A DNA stretch of 64,000 bases from Actinomycetota bacterium (GCA_020636995.1 JACJWU010000003.1:248001-312000), one strand, 5' to 3'. Counted from the first letter of the stretch, positions 35,467-44,228 are shown. Notes: generated by a model not told the origin, from the letters alone. Numbers and translations are program-made.

Positions 35467-36669
35467 ATGAGGTGGATGGCGGTACCAGTGGCCGTGGGCC
35501 TGCTGGCCCTACCGACGGCGGCGTCGGCGAAGACGGTCAGCCCGGAGCAGTTCGGCCTGCACGTCCAGGCACTCGGTGGCGGGGTGGCGCCCCAGATCTC
35601 GGTGAGCGCTGTGCGCCTCTGGGACTCCGGGGTGCGCTGGGACCAGATCGAGACGAAGAAGGGTGCCTACGACTGGGCAGCGCTGGATCGCGCCGTGGGA
35701 GCCGCTGAACGCGCTGGCGCCACAGAGATCCTCTACGTCCTGGGCTCGACGCCGAAGTGGGCGGCCAGCAGGTTCTCCAGCGTCGATCTCTACGGTCCGG
35801 GCACCGCGAGCCTGCCGAAGAAGTCCTCGTACTACCTGAAGTACGCGAAGGCCGTCGCGAAGCGGTACAAGGGCAGGATCACCAGCTACCAGATCTGGAA
35901 CGAGGCCAACACCCGCAGTTTCTACAACGGCGGCAAGTACGACGGCTGGATCAAACTGGCCAAACTCACCAAGGACGCGTCGAAGGCCATCCGCAAGATC
36001 GACAAGCGGGCGGACATCGTCGCGGCCTCCAGCACTGTGATCCCGACACCGAAGTTCCAGACCGAGAGCTTCTTCTTCCGCTACTTGCGTGAGATCAAGC
36101 GCCAGAAGGCGAAGGTCGACGCGATCAGCGTGCACCTGTACCCGGTGAACCCGAAGCAGGGTCCGGACTCCCGGGTGGCGAGCATCGCCGCGGTCCGCAA
36201 GGTGATGCGCAAGGTGGGCCTGAACAAACCGCTGTGGGACACAGAGGTCAATTACGGCGACCGCCGCAATCCGGCCGCGCAGGTGGTACCCAAGCCCAAG
36301 AAGGCGGCCGGGTACGTGTCCCGGACCTACCTGGACTCCGCACGGTACGACATCGCCCGGACGTTCTGGTACGGCTGGGACATCAACGTCCTCGGCATCA
36401 CCATGAGCAACCCGGACGGTTCCCCGACGCGGGCGGGTCAGGCGTTCCTGACCACCCGGGAGTGGATGACGGCGGGCTCCTGGAAGGGCTGCAAGGACTC
36501 CCGCGGCGTGACCACGTGCAGAGTGGGAGCCACCAAGATCGTCTACGCCTCGAAGTCCACCTCGCTGAAGAGGCCGGCAGGGGTGACGACCGTGACCACC
36601 CTGACCGGCGCGTCCAAGGCCGCGGACACCACGATCAAGGTGGGCACCTCACCCATTCGCCTGTCGTGA
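35467..36669 (+). CDS. Secreted GH-A-clan glycoside hydrolase-like protein, paralogue 2
   Basis: 400 residues from ATG 35467, with the SD GGGAGG (35454-35459) 7 nt upstream. A second ATG at 35452 overlaps that SD and is not preferred. The signal peptide ends near ALPTAASA. The catalytic fold repeats the landmarks of paralogue 1: VRLWDSGVRWDQIETKKG, YQIWNEANTRSFY (acid/base Glu), SVHLYPV and WDTEVNYGDRR (nucleophile Glu), then FWYGWDINVLGI. It follows paralogue 1 closely and the two clearly arose by tandem duplication. The substrate is probably the glycan made by this locus. Confidence 0.88.
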   Translation: MRWMAVPVAVGLLALPTAASAKTVSPEQFGLHVQALGGGVAPQISVSAVRLWDSGVRWDQIETKKGAYDWAALDRAVGAAERAGATEILYVLGSTPKWAASRFSSVDLYGPGTASLPKKSSYYLKYAKAVAKRYKGRITSYQIWNEANTRSFYNGGKYDGWIKLAKLTKDASKAIRKIDKRADIVAASSTVIPTPKFQTESFFFRYLREIKRQKAKVDAISVHLYPVNPKQGPDSRVASIAAVRKVMRKVGLNKPLWDTEVNYGDRRNPAAQVVPKPKKAAGYVSRTYLDSARYDIARTFWYGWDINVLGITMSNPDGSPTRAGQAFLTTREWMTAGSWKGCKDSRGVTTCRVGATKIVYASKSTSLKRPAGVTTVTTLTGASKAADTTIKVGTSPIRLS

Positions 36670-36682
36670 CCGGACCGTCGGC

Positions 36683-36824
36683 GTACGGAAGTGGTTCGGG
36701 ACCGATTCCCATCAACCAGTTCCGTACGCTAGAACCGTCACAAAGCGGTCTATTCGGGCGCAAAAACGTCGCTAACTGGTTGGCGGCGGGTGTTTGCGGT
36801 CGGTCTCCAACCAGTTCTGTACGC
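36683..36824. repeat. Paired inverted repeats, word GTACGRAACTGGTTGG (copy B)
   Basis: GTACGGAAGTGGTT (from 36683) pairs with AACCAGTTCCGTAC ending near 36727. A second pair is AACTGGTTGG near 36774 with CCAACCAGTTCTGTACG ending near 36823. Both hairpins use the same word as the element at 17183-17313, and in both places two hairpins lie about 85 nt apart. This element sits between two genes in the same direction, ending 9 nt before the glycosyltransferase ATG. Confidence 0.85.
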
Positions 36825-36832
36825 AGGTGGCC

Positions 36833-37918
36833 ATGAAGGTCGCGCTGCTCGGTACCCGTGGCATCCCGGCGTTGCACGGTGGCTTCGAGACCGCCGTGCA
36901 GTACATCGGACCGGGGCTGGCGCGCCGGGGTATGGACGTGACGGTCTACTGTCGCAACCCCGGCCAGAAGCTGCAGGAGTTCGAGGGCACCCGCCTGGTG
37001 AATCTGCCGGCGCTGCGGCTGAAGACCGCCGAGACGCTCAGCCACACCGCGCTGTCGGCCGCCCACGCCCTGTTCCGCGACTACGACGTGGCGATCGTGT
37101 TCAACAGCGGCAACGCCCCGTTCCTGTCACCACTGAGGCTGCGCGGCCTGCCGGTCGCCGTGCACATCGACGGTCTCGAGGCGCAGCGGGCGAAGTGGGA
37201 GGGTTTCGGTGCCAGGTACTACGCCTGGGCCGAGCGATCCTCGGTGAAGCACGCGGACGCCATCATCGCCGACGCCCGCGCGATCGCCGACTACGTGCGG
37301 GAACGCTACGGCCGGGAGAGCGTCTACCTGCCGTACGGCGCACCGCTGGTGGACCCGCCGACGCCGAGGCTGGCCGAACTCGTTCTAGAGGCGCAGCAGT
37401 ACCACCTCAGCGTGGCCCGGTTCGAGCCGGAGAACCACGTCGTGGAGATCGTGCGGGGTTACCGGCGATCCCGTGCCGCCCTGCCGCTGGTGGTGGTGGG
37501 TGCGGCCAGCTACTCCTACGAGTACGCCGAGGCGGTCGCCGACGCGGCCCGCGGTGACGACCGGATCCGCCTGCTCGGTTCGGTCTGGGACCAGGAACTG
37601 CTCGACCAGTTGTACGTCGGCTCCCGCAGCCTGCTACACGGACACTCCGTGGGCGGCACGAACCCGTCGCTGCTGCGCGCCATGGGTGCGGGCACCCGGA
37701 TCACCGCCTACGACTGCGTGTTCAACCGGGAGGTCACCGATGGGCACGCCCGCTGGTTCACCGACGAGGCCGGGGTGGCGGAAGCCGTCGAGGCCGACGA
37801 GGCCGCACCCGACGACCGCGGCGCCGCCGCCCGTCACCGTGCCGAGACCGCCTACGTATGGGAGGACGTGATCGACGGCTACGCGGCCCTGTGCGAGGAC
37901 CTCAGGGCACGTCGATGA
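36833..37918 (+). CDS. Glycosyltransferase (DUF1972/GT4 type)
   Basis: 361 residues from ATG 36833. The N-terminus KVALLGTRGIPALHGGFETAV is the DUF1972 signature found in rhamnosyl- and related GT-B transferases. Later come AVHIDGLEAQRAKWEGFGAR, VYLPYGAPL and a C-terminal nucleotide-sugar site around VGGTNPSLLRAMGAGT. There is no signal peptide or TM segment, so it acts on the cytoplasmic face. Donor and acceptor are unknown. The GTG/ATG further upstream at 36794 lies inside the repeat element and is rejected. Its 3' end overlaps the convergent membrane protein gene by 17 nt. Confidence 0.88.
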   Translation: MKVALLGTRGIPALHGGFETAVQYIGPGLARRGMDVTVYCRNPGQKLQEFEGTRLVNLPALRLKTAETLSHTALSAAHALFRDYDVAIVFNSGNAPFLSPLRLRGLPVAVHIDGLEAQRAKWEGFGARYYAWAERSSVKHADAIIADARAIADYVRERYGRESVYLPYGAPLVDPPTPRLAELVLEAQQYHLSVARFEPENHVVEIVRGYRRSRAALPLVVVGAASYSYEYAEAVADAARGDDRIRLLGSVWDQELLDQLYVGSRSLLHGHSVGGTNPSLLRAMGAGTRITAYDCVFNREVTDGHARWFTDEAGVAEAVEADEAAPDDRGAAARHRAETAYVWEDVIDGYAALCEDLRARR

Positions 37919-39110
37919 CCCAGCCCTCGGGGGCGATGCCGAGGGTGCAGGGCCGCGGGGTCCCGCCCTCCAAACACTGGGCGAAGGCGCGAAGTTCTAC
38001 CGGGTCTACGGCGGCCGTGGGGGCTCGCAGGTACGCCCCCGCCAGCACCGCCACCGAGCACCCGAGCAGACCCACGGTCGCCGCCCGTCGGGTGGGCGGC
38101 AGGGACGTTGACCTCACGAGCACGAGCAAGCCCGCTGCGATCGCCAAGCCGAAGTAGCGCCATTCCGCGTTCGCCCGAGCCACCCAGCCCACATCCAGGG
38201 CTCCGGTCGGGGACACGACGGCCAGGCTGATCCACAGCAACCCGCTGACCAACCAGACCGGCGACGGCCCCCGGCGGTCCATCCACGCGAGGTAGACCAG
38301 CAGCGCGACCATCGCCAGAGCAGGCAGCAAGAGGATGCTGACGAAGCCGTCGGGCCAGAAGAGCCGTTCGAGGTGGTGGCCGTACACCATGCCGCCTCCC
38401 CACCGCTTGGTCACAGCGCCGGGCAGGGTCAGCAGTCGCTCGACGACATCGCCGGCCGCACGCCGGTCCTGTGTCGCCCAGACCACGAGATTGACCACGG
38501 CGGCCGCGAGCAGAGCCAGACTGCGGCCCCGCACGAACGGGTCCTTGGACCGTAGCAGCGACCACAGCGCCACCGGGCTGAGCAGCACCCCCACGAAACC
38601 CGTGGTACCGACCACCACCACCACGATCAGTTCGGCGACCCGACTCGGCACCGACGCCGGCGCGTCCAGCACCAGCAGGACCATCGCACCGACGGCCAGC
38701 CAGACGTGCACATTGGCGAGGTTGCCCTGGATCTCAGTGACACCCGGCAGAAGCACGAGCAGCGCGAACGCCAGGATCTGCCGTGGGTAGGAGCCGAACA
38801 CCGGCTCGGCGCGCCGCACCAGGACCACCGACGCAGCCAGCCCGGCGACGACACAGGAGGCGAGATAGACCGCGATCGGCATCGCTGTGACCGGTAGCGC
38901 CGACATGACAGCCACGAGCAGGCGCTGGCTGACCCACAGCTGTCCGGCGTAGGCGGTGAACAGGTCGCCCCCCGGTATCAGGGCATCGCGCCAGAAGACC
39001 GTGCCGTCCTCGCCCCAGATCGTGGGGGACAGTAGCGCCCCGGGCTTGCGAGCGATCAGCACCAACACCCCGGCCAGCACGATCCAGCCAGGGTGAGGGC
39101 GGCGGTGCAC
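37902..39110 (-). CDS. Polytopic membrane protein (putative polysaccharide-locus GT-C-like or flippase-associated)
   Basis: 402 residues with about nine to ten transmembrane helices. The first external loop carries SPTIWGEDGTVFWRDALIPG, an acidic Asp/Glu-containing loop typical of GT-C-fold glycosyltransferase-like proteins. I cannot assign a specific family. It is the only minus-strand gene between 34 and 44 kb, and it converges with the DUF1972 glycosyltransferase. The GTG start at 39110 has TAGCCT 6 nt upstream, consistent with leaderless initiation, and it diverges from paralogue 3. Confidence 0.7.
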   Translation of the reverse strand: MHRRPHPGWIVLAGVLVLIARKPGALLSPTIWGEDGTVFWRDALIPGGDLFTAYAGQLWVSQRLLVAVMSALPVTAMPIAVYLASCVVAGLAASVVLVRRAEPVFGSYPRQILAFALLVLLPGVTEIQGNLANVHVWLAVGAMVLLVLDAPASVPSRVAELIVVVVVGTTGFVGVLLSPVALWSLLRSKDPFVRGRSLALLAAAVVNLVVWATQDRRAAGDVVERLLTLPGAVTKRWGGGMVYGHHLERLFWPDGFVSILLLPALAMVALLVYLAWMDRRGPSPVWLVSGLLWISLAVVSPTGALDVGWVARANAEWRYFGLAIAAGLLVLVRSTSLPPTRRAATVGLLGCSVAVLAGAYLRAPTAAVDPVELRAFAQCLEGGTPRPCTLGIAPEGWVIDVP

Positions 39111-39149
39111 GCGGCCAGGCTACCCGGCGCGGTATGACAGGCTGAGGGC

Positions 39150-40337
39150 ATGCTCGGGGTGGTCAGCGTGGTAGGGGTGACGGTCATGGCCGGAGTCGGT
39201 CCGGGCCTTCCCATCCCGGCGGAGGCATTCGGTCAGCACGTCGCGGGGATCGCACAGGCCGCACCGGCAGACCTGCCCGTGACATCGCTGCGACTGTGGG
39301 ACGCCGGGGTGCGGTGGAACGAGATCGAGACCCGGCAGGGCACGTATGACTGGACGGCACTGGATGCCGCCGTGGGGAACGCCGAGGCCGCCGGCGCGAC
39401 CGACATCCTCTACGTCCTGGGATCCACCCCACGCTGGGCGGCGCGCAACCCCGACCTGCCGGGGTTGTACGGCCCCGGCACGACGTCGCTGCCCAGCGAC
39501 CTGGAGTACTACCTCGACTTCGTGCGCGAGGTGGTGCAGCGCTACCAGGGGCGCATCACCGGCTACCAGATCTGGAACGAGGCGAACACCCGCAGTTTCT
39601 ACGAGGGGGACTGGACGGCGCTGGCCACACTGACCAAGCGCACGTACGACACCGTGAAGCTCCTGGACCCGTCGGCGCAGGTGGTGGCCGCCTCCAGCAC
39701 TGTCATCCCGGGCCGGTCGTTCCAACGCGAGAGCTTCTTCTTCCGGTATGCGCGGGCCCTACGTGCCCGGGGCACCCCGGTGGACGCCATGGCTGTGCAC
39801 CTCTATCCGGTGGACACCACACAGGGTCCGGACGCCCGCGTGCAGAGCATCGCGGCCGCGCAGCGGGTGCTCGATCGTCTGGGCATCAACCGCCCGCTGT
39901 GGGACACCGAGGTCGCCTACGGTGACCGGCGCCCCGGGATGCCCCAGGTGGTCCCCGACGAACAGACGGCCGCGACCTACGTGGGGCGCACCTTCGTCGA
40001 CGCGGCAACACTGGGCATCGCTCGTACCTACTGGTACGGCTGGGACATCGGGGTCCTCGGCATCGACATGACCTCCGCGACCGGTCCCACCCCGGCGGGC
40101 CGAGCATTCCTCACCGTGCGGGACTGGCTCACCAACTCCCGGCCCGCTGGCTGCCAGGATGACGGCGTGGTACGGCGCTGCCAGTTCACCGCAGCCGACG
40201 GCTCGTCCTTCACCATCGTGTGGGGACAGGGACAGGTCGACGCCAGCGGCCTGCAGGTGTGCCGTCTCGACGGCACATGCGCCGACGGGGCCGTGATCAC
40301 CATCGACGCGCAGCCGGTGCTCCTGCGCCCCGCGTGA
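39150..40337 (+). CDS. GH-A-clan glycoside hydrolase-like protein, paralogue 3
   Basis: 395 residues. The same landmarks as paralogues 1 and 2 appear: SLRLWDAGVRWNEIETRQG, YQIWNEANTRSFYEG (acid/base Glu), AVHLYPVDTTQGPD and WDTEVAYGDRRPGM (nucleophile Glu), ending in AQPVLLRPA. The N-terminus has only a short hydrophobic stretch (GVVSVVGVTVMAGVGPGLPIPAEA) that could be a signal peptide. It is separated from the first two copies by a glycosyltransferase and a membrane protein. Three such paralogues in one polysaccharide locus suggest linked but different cleavage or transfer specificities. Confidence 0.86.
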   Translation: MLGVVSVVGVTVMAGVGPGLPIPAEAFGQHVAGIAQAAPADLPVTSLRLWDAGVRWNEIETRQGTYDWTALDAAVGNAEAAGATDILYVLGSTPRWAARNPDLPGLYGPGTTSLPSDLEYYLDFVREVVQRYQGRITGYQIWNEANTRSFYEGDWTALATLTKRTYDTVKLLDPSAQVVAASSTVIPGRSFQRESFFFRYARALRARGTPVDAMAVHLYPVDTTQGPDARVQSIAAAQRVLDRLGINRPLWDTEVAYGDRRPGMPQVVPDEQTAATYVGRTFVDAATLGIARTYWYGWDIGVLGIDMTSATGPTPAGRAFLTVRDWLTNSRPAGCQDDGVVRRCQFTAADGSSFTIVWGQGQVDASGLQVCRLDGTCADGAVITIDAQPVLLRPA

Positions 40338-40413
40338 CGGCGTGTGCGACGGGCGAAGGGCGCGCCCCCGGCCCCGCTACACTCGCAGGGACGCGGCGCA
40401 GAGATGAGGGCAG

Positions 40414-41283
40414 GTGGCAGTGCAGACGGCGGGGCTGATCGCCTCCATGCGGCCCCGGCAGTGGATCAAGAACCTGCTGGTCGTCGCGGTGCCGCTGGCA
40501 GCTGGCCAGCTGCTCGAACCCGCGGTGTTCGTGCGGACGCTGATGGCCTTCGTGGCCATGTGCGCGGCGTCGGCGTCGGTGTACCTGGCCAACGACATCC
40601 TCGATCGCGAAGCCGACCGCAACCACCCCGACAAGCGCAACCGTCCCATCGCCAGTGGCCGGGTCTCCGTGGGCGCTGCCACGGCGGTGGCCGTCGCGCT
40701 GGCAGTGGCTGCGGTGGTCGGGCCGGCGCTTCTGGGTAGCACCGACCTGCCGCTGCTGATCCTGGCCTACCTGGTTCTGCAGGCGGTCTACATCACCTGG
40801 GCCAAACACCAGCCGGTACTGGACCTGGCCAGCGTGGCGGCCGGATTCGTGCTGCGCGCCGTGGCCGGTGGCGTGGCCAGCAACATCAGCATCAGTACGT
40901 GGTTCCTGACGGTCACAGCCGCTTCGGCGATGTTCGTGGTGGCCGGCAAGCGCTACAGCGAGTTGGTGACCCACGGCCACGAGTCCGGCACCCGGCAGGG
41001 TCTCAAGGAGTACTCGGAGGGCTACCTGCGATTCGTGTGGGGCGTCTCGGTGGGCATCGCCGTGGTGTTCTACGGTCTGTGGGCCGCCGAACTCGGCAAC
41101 GGCGGCAGCGCCATGTGGGCCAGGTTGTCGGTCATCCCGTTCGTGCTGCTGCTGCTCCGTTACGCCCGCGACATCGACGCCGGGGCGGCTGAGGCACCGG
41201 AGGACATCGTGTGGGGTGACCGCGTCCTGCAGGCCCTCGGTGTGATCTGGGCGGCGATGTTCGTGCTACAGGTGATGTCATGA
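40414..41283 (+). CDS. Decaprenyl-phosphate phosphoribosyltransferase (UbiA family, DprP-like)
   Basis: 289 residues with about eight TM helices. The UbiA prenyltransferase motif 1 is YLANDILDREADRNHPDKRN (Asn60, Asp61, Asp64, Asp68), and motif 2 lies near EYSEGYLRF. SMRPRQWIKN near the N-terminus and LDLASVAAGFVLRAVAGGVA resemble mycobacterial Rv3806c, which joins phosphoribosyl pyrophosphate to decaprenyl phosphate as the first step toward decaprenylphosphoryl arabinose. The adjacent, overlapping DprE1 gene (ATGA) supports this over the ubiquinone or menaquinone branches of the family. The GTG at 40414 is chosen. A GTG at 40420 is also possible. Confidence 0.88.
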   Translation: MAVQTAGLIASMRPRQWIKNLLVVAVPLAAGQLLEPAVFVRTLMAFVAMCAASASVYLANDILDREADRNHPDKRNRPIASGRVSVGAATAVAVALAVAAVVGPALLGSTDLPLLILAYLVLQAVYITWAKHQPVLDLASVAAGFVLRAVAGGVASNISISTWFLTVTAASAMFVVAGKRYSELVTHGHESGTRQGLKEYSEGYLRFVWGVSVGIAVVFYGLWAAELGNGGSAMWARLSVIPFVLLLLRYARDIDAGAAEAPEDIVWGDRVLQALGVIWAAMFVLQVMS

Positions 41284-42596
41284 CCGTGTTGACCGGCTGG
41301 GGACGCACGAGCCCGAGCAGGGCCACCGTGGTCGAGCCGGCATCGGCGGACCAGTTGTCCGAGGTCGTTCGCACCAGCCCCCACGTCATCGCCCGGGGGC
41401 TCGGCAGATCCTACGGAGACCCCGCCCAGAACTCCGGGGGGACGGTCATCGGCAGCGGTCACCTGTCCTCGATCGGACCGCCCGGGCCTGTGATGGATCT
41501 CGGGGCCGGAGTCAGCCTGGACGAACTGCTGCGTGTCTGCGTGCCCGCGGGCTGGTTCGTGCCGGTGACGCCCGGGACACGTTTCGTCACGATGGGCGGG
41601 GCCTTCGCCGCGGACATCCACGGCAAGAACCACCACCGCGACGGCACCTTCTCGCGCCACGTGCAGGACATCACGATCATGCTCGCCGACGGTCAGGTGC
41701 GGACGGTGGCGGCCGGGGATCCGCTGTTCGAAGCAACGGCCGGCGGGATGGGCCTGACCGGATTCATCGTGTCGATGCGGCTGAAGATGCGCCCGATCCA
41801 GACCTCGCGGATCCTCGTGAACACGGTCCGCACCAACGATCTCGACACACTGCTGGCGACCATGCTCGAAGCCGACGTCCATTCCTCGTACTCGGTGGCA
41901 TGGGTGGACACCCTGGCCACGGGAGCGAATCTGGGCCGTGCCGTCATCACGACCGGCGAGCACGCGGCGGTCGAGGACCTCCCCGACCGGCTGCGCGAGC
42001 GGCCCCTGGAGTACTCCCCCAAACAGTTCGCGGGTACCCCGGCCTGGATGCCCAACTGGGCCCTCAACCGTGTGAGCGTGGCCGCCTTCAACGAACTCTG
42101 GTACCGCAAGGCCCCCAGACACCGGGAGGGGCAGATCCAGAGCATCCCGGCCTTCTTCCACCCCCTCGACGGGGTACGTGACTGGAACCGCATCTACGGT
42201 GACCGCGGATTCCTGCAGTACCAGTTCGTGGTGGCGGAGACCGAGGTGGTGCGGCATGCACTGCAGAAGGTGTCCGCTGCCAGATGTCCGGTCTTCCTGG
42301 CGGTCCTCAAGCGCTTCGGCCCGAGTAACGCGGCACCGTTGTCCTTCCCGATGAGCGGCTGGACGCTGACCCTCGACATCCCCACCTCGGTGCCCGACCT
42401 GAGCGGACTGCTCGACGAACTCGACGAGGAGATCGTTGCGGCCGGCGGCCGGCTGTACCTGGCCAAGGACTCCCGGATGCACCCGCAGCATCTGCCCCGG
42501 ATGTACCCCGATCTCGAGGCGTTCCGAGCCGTCCGCGAGCAGGTCGATCCAGGCCGCGTCTGGCGCAGCGATCAGTCGCAGCGACTCGGTATCTGA
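41280..42596 (+). CDS. dprE1: Decaprenylphosphoryl-beta-D-ribose oxidase (DprE1-like)
   Basis: 438 residues. FAD-binding PCMH domain: VIARGLGRSYGDPAQNSGG and MGGAFAADIHGKNHHRDG (His114 lies in the segment whose His links FAD in related oxidases). The C-terminal substrate domain has LYLAKDSRMHPQHL, with Lys396 equivalent to M. tuberculosis Lys418. It oxidises the ribose C2' of decaprenylphosphoryl ribose, and the DprE2 reductase would finish the epimerisation to arabinose, but no DprE2 gene lies in this window. In the SGWTLTLDIP segment the residue matching Cys387 of the M. tuberculosis enzyme is Thr364. It is translationally coupled to the phosphoribosyltransferase gene. Confidence 0.92.
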   Translation: MTVLTGWGRTSPSRATVVEPASADQLSEVVRTSPHVIARGLGRSYGDPAQNSGGTVIGSGHLSSIGPPGPVMDLGAGVSLDELLRVCVPAGWFVPVTPGTRFVTMGGAFAADIHGKNHHRDGTFSRHVQDITIMLADGQVRTVAAGDPLFEATAGGMGLTGFIVSMRLKMRPIQTSRILVNTVRTNDLDTLLATMLEADVHSSYSVAWVDTLATGANLGRAVITTGEHAAVEDLPDRLRERPLEYSPKQFAGTPAWMPNWALNRVSVAAFNELWYRKAPRHREGQIQSIPAFFHPLDGVRDWNRIYGDRGFLQYQFVVAETEVVRHALQKVSAARCPVFLAVLKRFGPSNAAPLSFPMSGWTLTLDIPTSVPDLSGLLDELDEEIVAAGGRLYLAKDSRMHPQHLPRMYPDLEAFRAVREQVDPGRVWRSDQSQRLGI

Positions 42597-42674
42597 GCCT
42601 GAAACCGTGCCCCTGCGGCCGACTACGCTGCGTGATGCGAGTGCGGAGTTGATCACTCACTGCTACGCGGGGCC

Positions 42675-42690
42675 GTAACAAGTTGGTTAC
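42675..42690. promoter_or_regulatory. Dyad GTAAC-N6-GTTAC and -10 TACCCT before the sugar transferase
   Basis: GTAACAAGTTGGTTAC at 42675-42690 is a perfect 5-bp dyad in the 186-nt leader of the sugar-phosphate transferase. A TACCCT (42754-42759) downstream may be its -10, followed by the SD AGAGAGGG. The dyad is a candidate regulator-binding site. No other copy was noticed. Confidence 0.35.
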
Positions 42691-42782
42691 GAAAGGTCAC
42701 GATTCGTACGCGAGGAAGAACCCCCGGCACCCGGCGTGCCACGCTTCCAGAACTACCCTTAGAGGGGGAAAGAGAGGGTCTG

Positions 42783-44228
42783 ATGGCGCTTCAGCACCTG
42801 GACGGGTCGGCGCGACGCGTCGTGCTGCCCGAGGCGCTGGCGCGTTTTTCACACGATGTTGCTGCGACCCAGCGTAGCCCCCTGCGGGCGATGACGTACG
42901 TCGCTTTGGGTATCGACACGCTGATGATCCTCGCCTCCATGATGGTCGGTTTCCTGGTGCGCAGCACCGGCCAGTACCCGCTGGCGGCTGCCACCGCGAT
43001 CCTCGTGGTCTGGCTCGGCATGCTCGCCGTGCGGCGCTCCTACGACAGCGAGCGCATCGGCGTCGGCTCCGAGGAGTTCAAGAACGTCATCACCGCGACG
43101 ATCGGCAGTTTCGCGCTGTTCGCCTCCATCGGCTTCGTGCTCGAGATCACCGACGGCCGCCGGTTCCTCATCGGGACGTTCGCCGCCGGGATCATCCTGC
43201 TGCCGCTGGGCCGCCGTTTGATGCGGGTGTGGGTGTTCGACCGCCGGCGCGACGGACACCTGATGCGCCGGACGTTGCTCATCGGGGAGGGCCGCTCGCT
43301 GAAGGAACTGAAGGTGCGGCTGTCCTTCGACCCCCGCACCGGGTTCGAGGTGGTGGAGTCGATGCCGGGGCCGTCGGCCGGCCCCCGCGGGATCGACGGC
43401 TGGCTCGACCAGGTCGAGCAGGCGATCGTGGACCAGGACGTGGACGCCGTCGCCATCAGCCAGACCAGTTCGATCTCCTCGGAGGTCATCCGGCGGCTGT
43501 CATGGCGCCTGGAAGGGCCCAACGTCGCACTGTTGGTGGCCCCAGCGCTCGGTGATGCCACCGGACCGCGGCTCAACATCCGCCCCGCCGCGGGTCTTCC
43601 GCTACTGCATCTCGACGAGCCGCGGCTCACCGGTCCGCAGGCACTGCTGAAGCGCGCCACCGACATCTTCGTCTCGGGTCTTGGACTGCTGCTGATCAGC
43701 CCGCTGCTGCTGCTCATCGCGCTGGCGATCCGGATCACCAGTCCCGGGCACGCCCTGTTCATCCAGGACCGCGTCGGCCAGGCAGGCGAGGTGTACCGCC
43801 TGGTGAAGTTCCGCAGCATGTATGACGGGTCCGAGGAGATCCGCACGGACACCCTGGGCAGCCTGGCGGGCGACCCCGAGTCCTACCGGACCGACCCCCG
43901 GGTCACCCCGTTGGGACGTTTCCTGCGCCGTTGGTCTCTGGACGAACTCCCCCAGCTGTGGAACGTACTGATGGGTGAGATGAGCCTGGTCGGACCGCGC
44001 CCGATGCTCGTCGAGGAGCTTCCCCTGCTCGGCACCACCGACCACCGGCGGCACCTGACCAAGCCCGGCATGACCGGCCTGTGGCAGGTCGCCGGGCGCA
44101 AGGAGGTCGCCTGGAACGAGCGCATGCAGATGGACCTGCGCTACGTGGAGAACTGGTCGCCGGCGCTGGATCTGGTGATCCTGGCCAAGACGGTGAAGGC
44201 CGTAGCCACCGGTCGTGGGGCTCACTGA
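42783..44228 (+). CDS. Exopolysaccharide polyprenyl glycosylphosphotransferase (initiating sugar-1-P transferase)
   Basis: 481 residues. An N-terminal block of about four to five TM helices is followed by a CoA-binding-like Rossmann region (LIGEGRSLKELKVRL), another TM (FVSGLGLLLISPLLLLIALA) and the bacterial sugar-transferase catalytic domain with FIQDRVGQAGEVYRLVKFRS, RRWSLDELPQLWNVLMGEMS, LVGPRPMLVEE and KPGMTGLWQVAGR. It transfers a sugar 1-phosphate (often Glc, Gal or GalNAc) to polyprenyl phosphate on the cytoplasmic side, starting glycan assembly. This marks the core of the polysaccharide locus. The 3' end overlaps the convergent DUF2304 gene by 7 nt. Confidence 0.93.
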   Translation: MALQHLDGSARRVVLPEALARFSHDVAATQRSPLRAMTYVALGIDTLMILASMMVGFLVRSTGQYPLAAATAILVVWLGMLAVRRSYDSERIGVGSEEFKNVITATIGSFALFASIGFVLEITDGRRFLIGTFAAGIILLPLGRRLMRVWVFDRRRDGHLMRRTLLIGEGRSLKELKVRLSFDPRTGFEVVESMPGPSAGPRGIDGWLDQVEQAIVDQDVDAVAISQTSSISSEVIRRLSWRLEGPNVALLVAPALGDATGPRLNIRPAAGLPLLHLDEPRLTGPQALLKRATDIFVSGLGLLLISPLLLLIALAIRITSPGHALFIQDRVGQAGEVYRLVKFRSMYDGSEEIRTDTLGSLAGDPESYRTDPRVTPLGRFLRRWSLDELPQLWNVLMGEMSLVGPRPMLVEELPLLGTTDHRRHLTKPGMTGLWQVAGRKEVAWNERMQMDLRYVENWSPALDLVILAKTVKAVATGRGAH

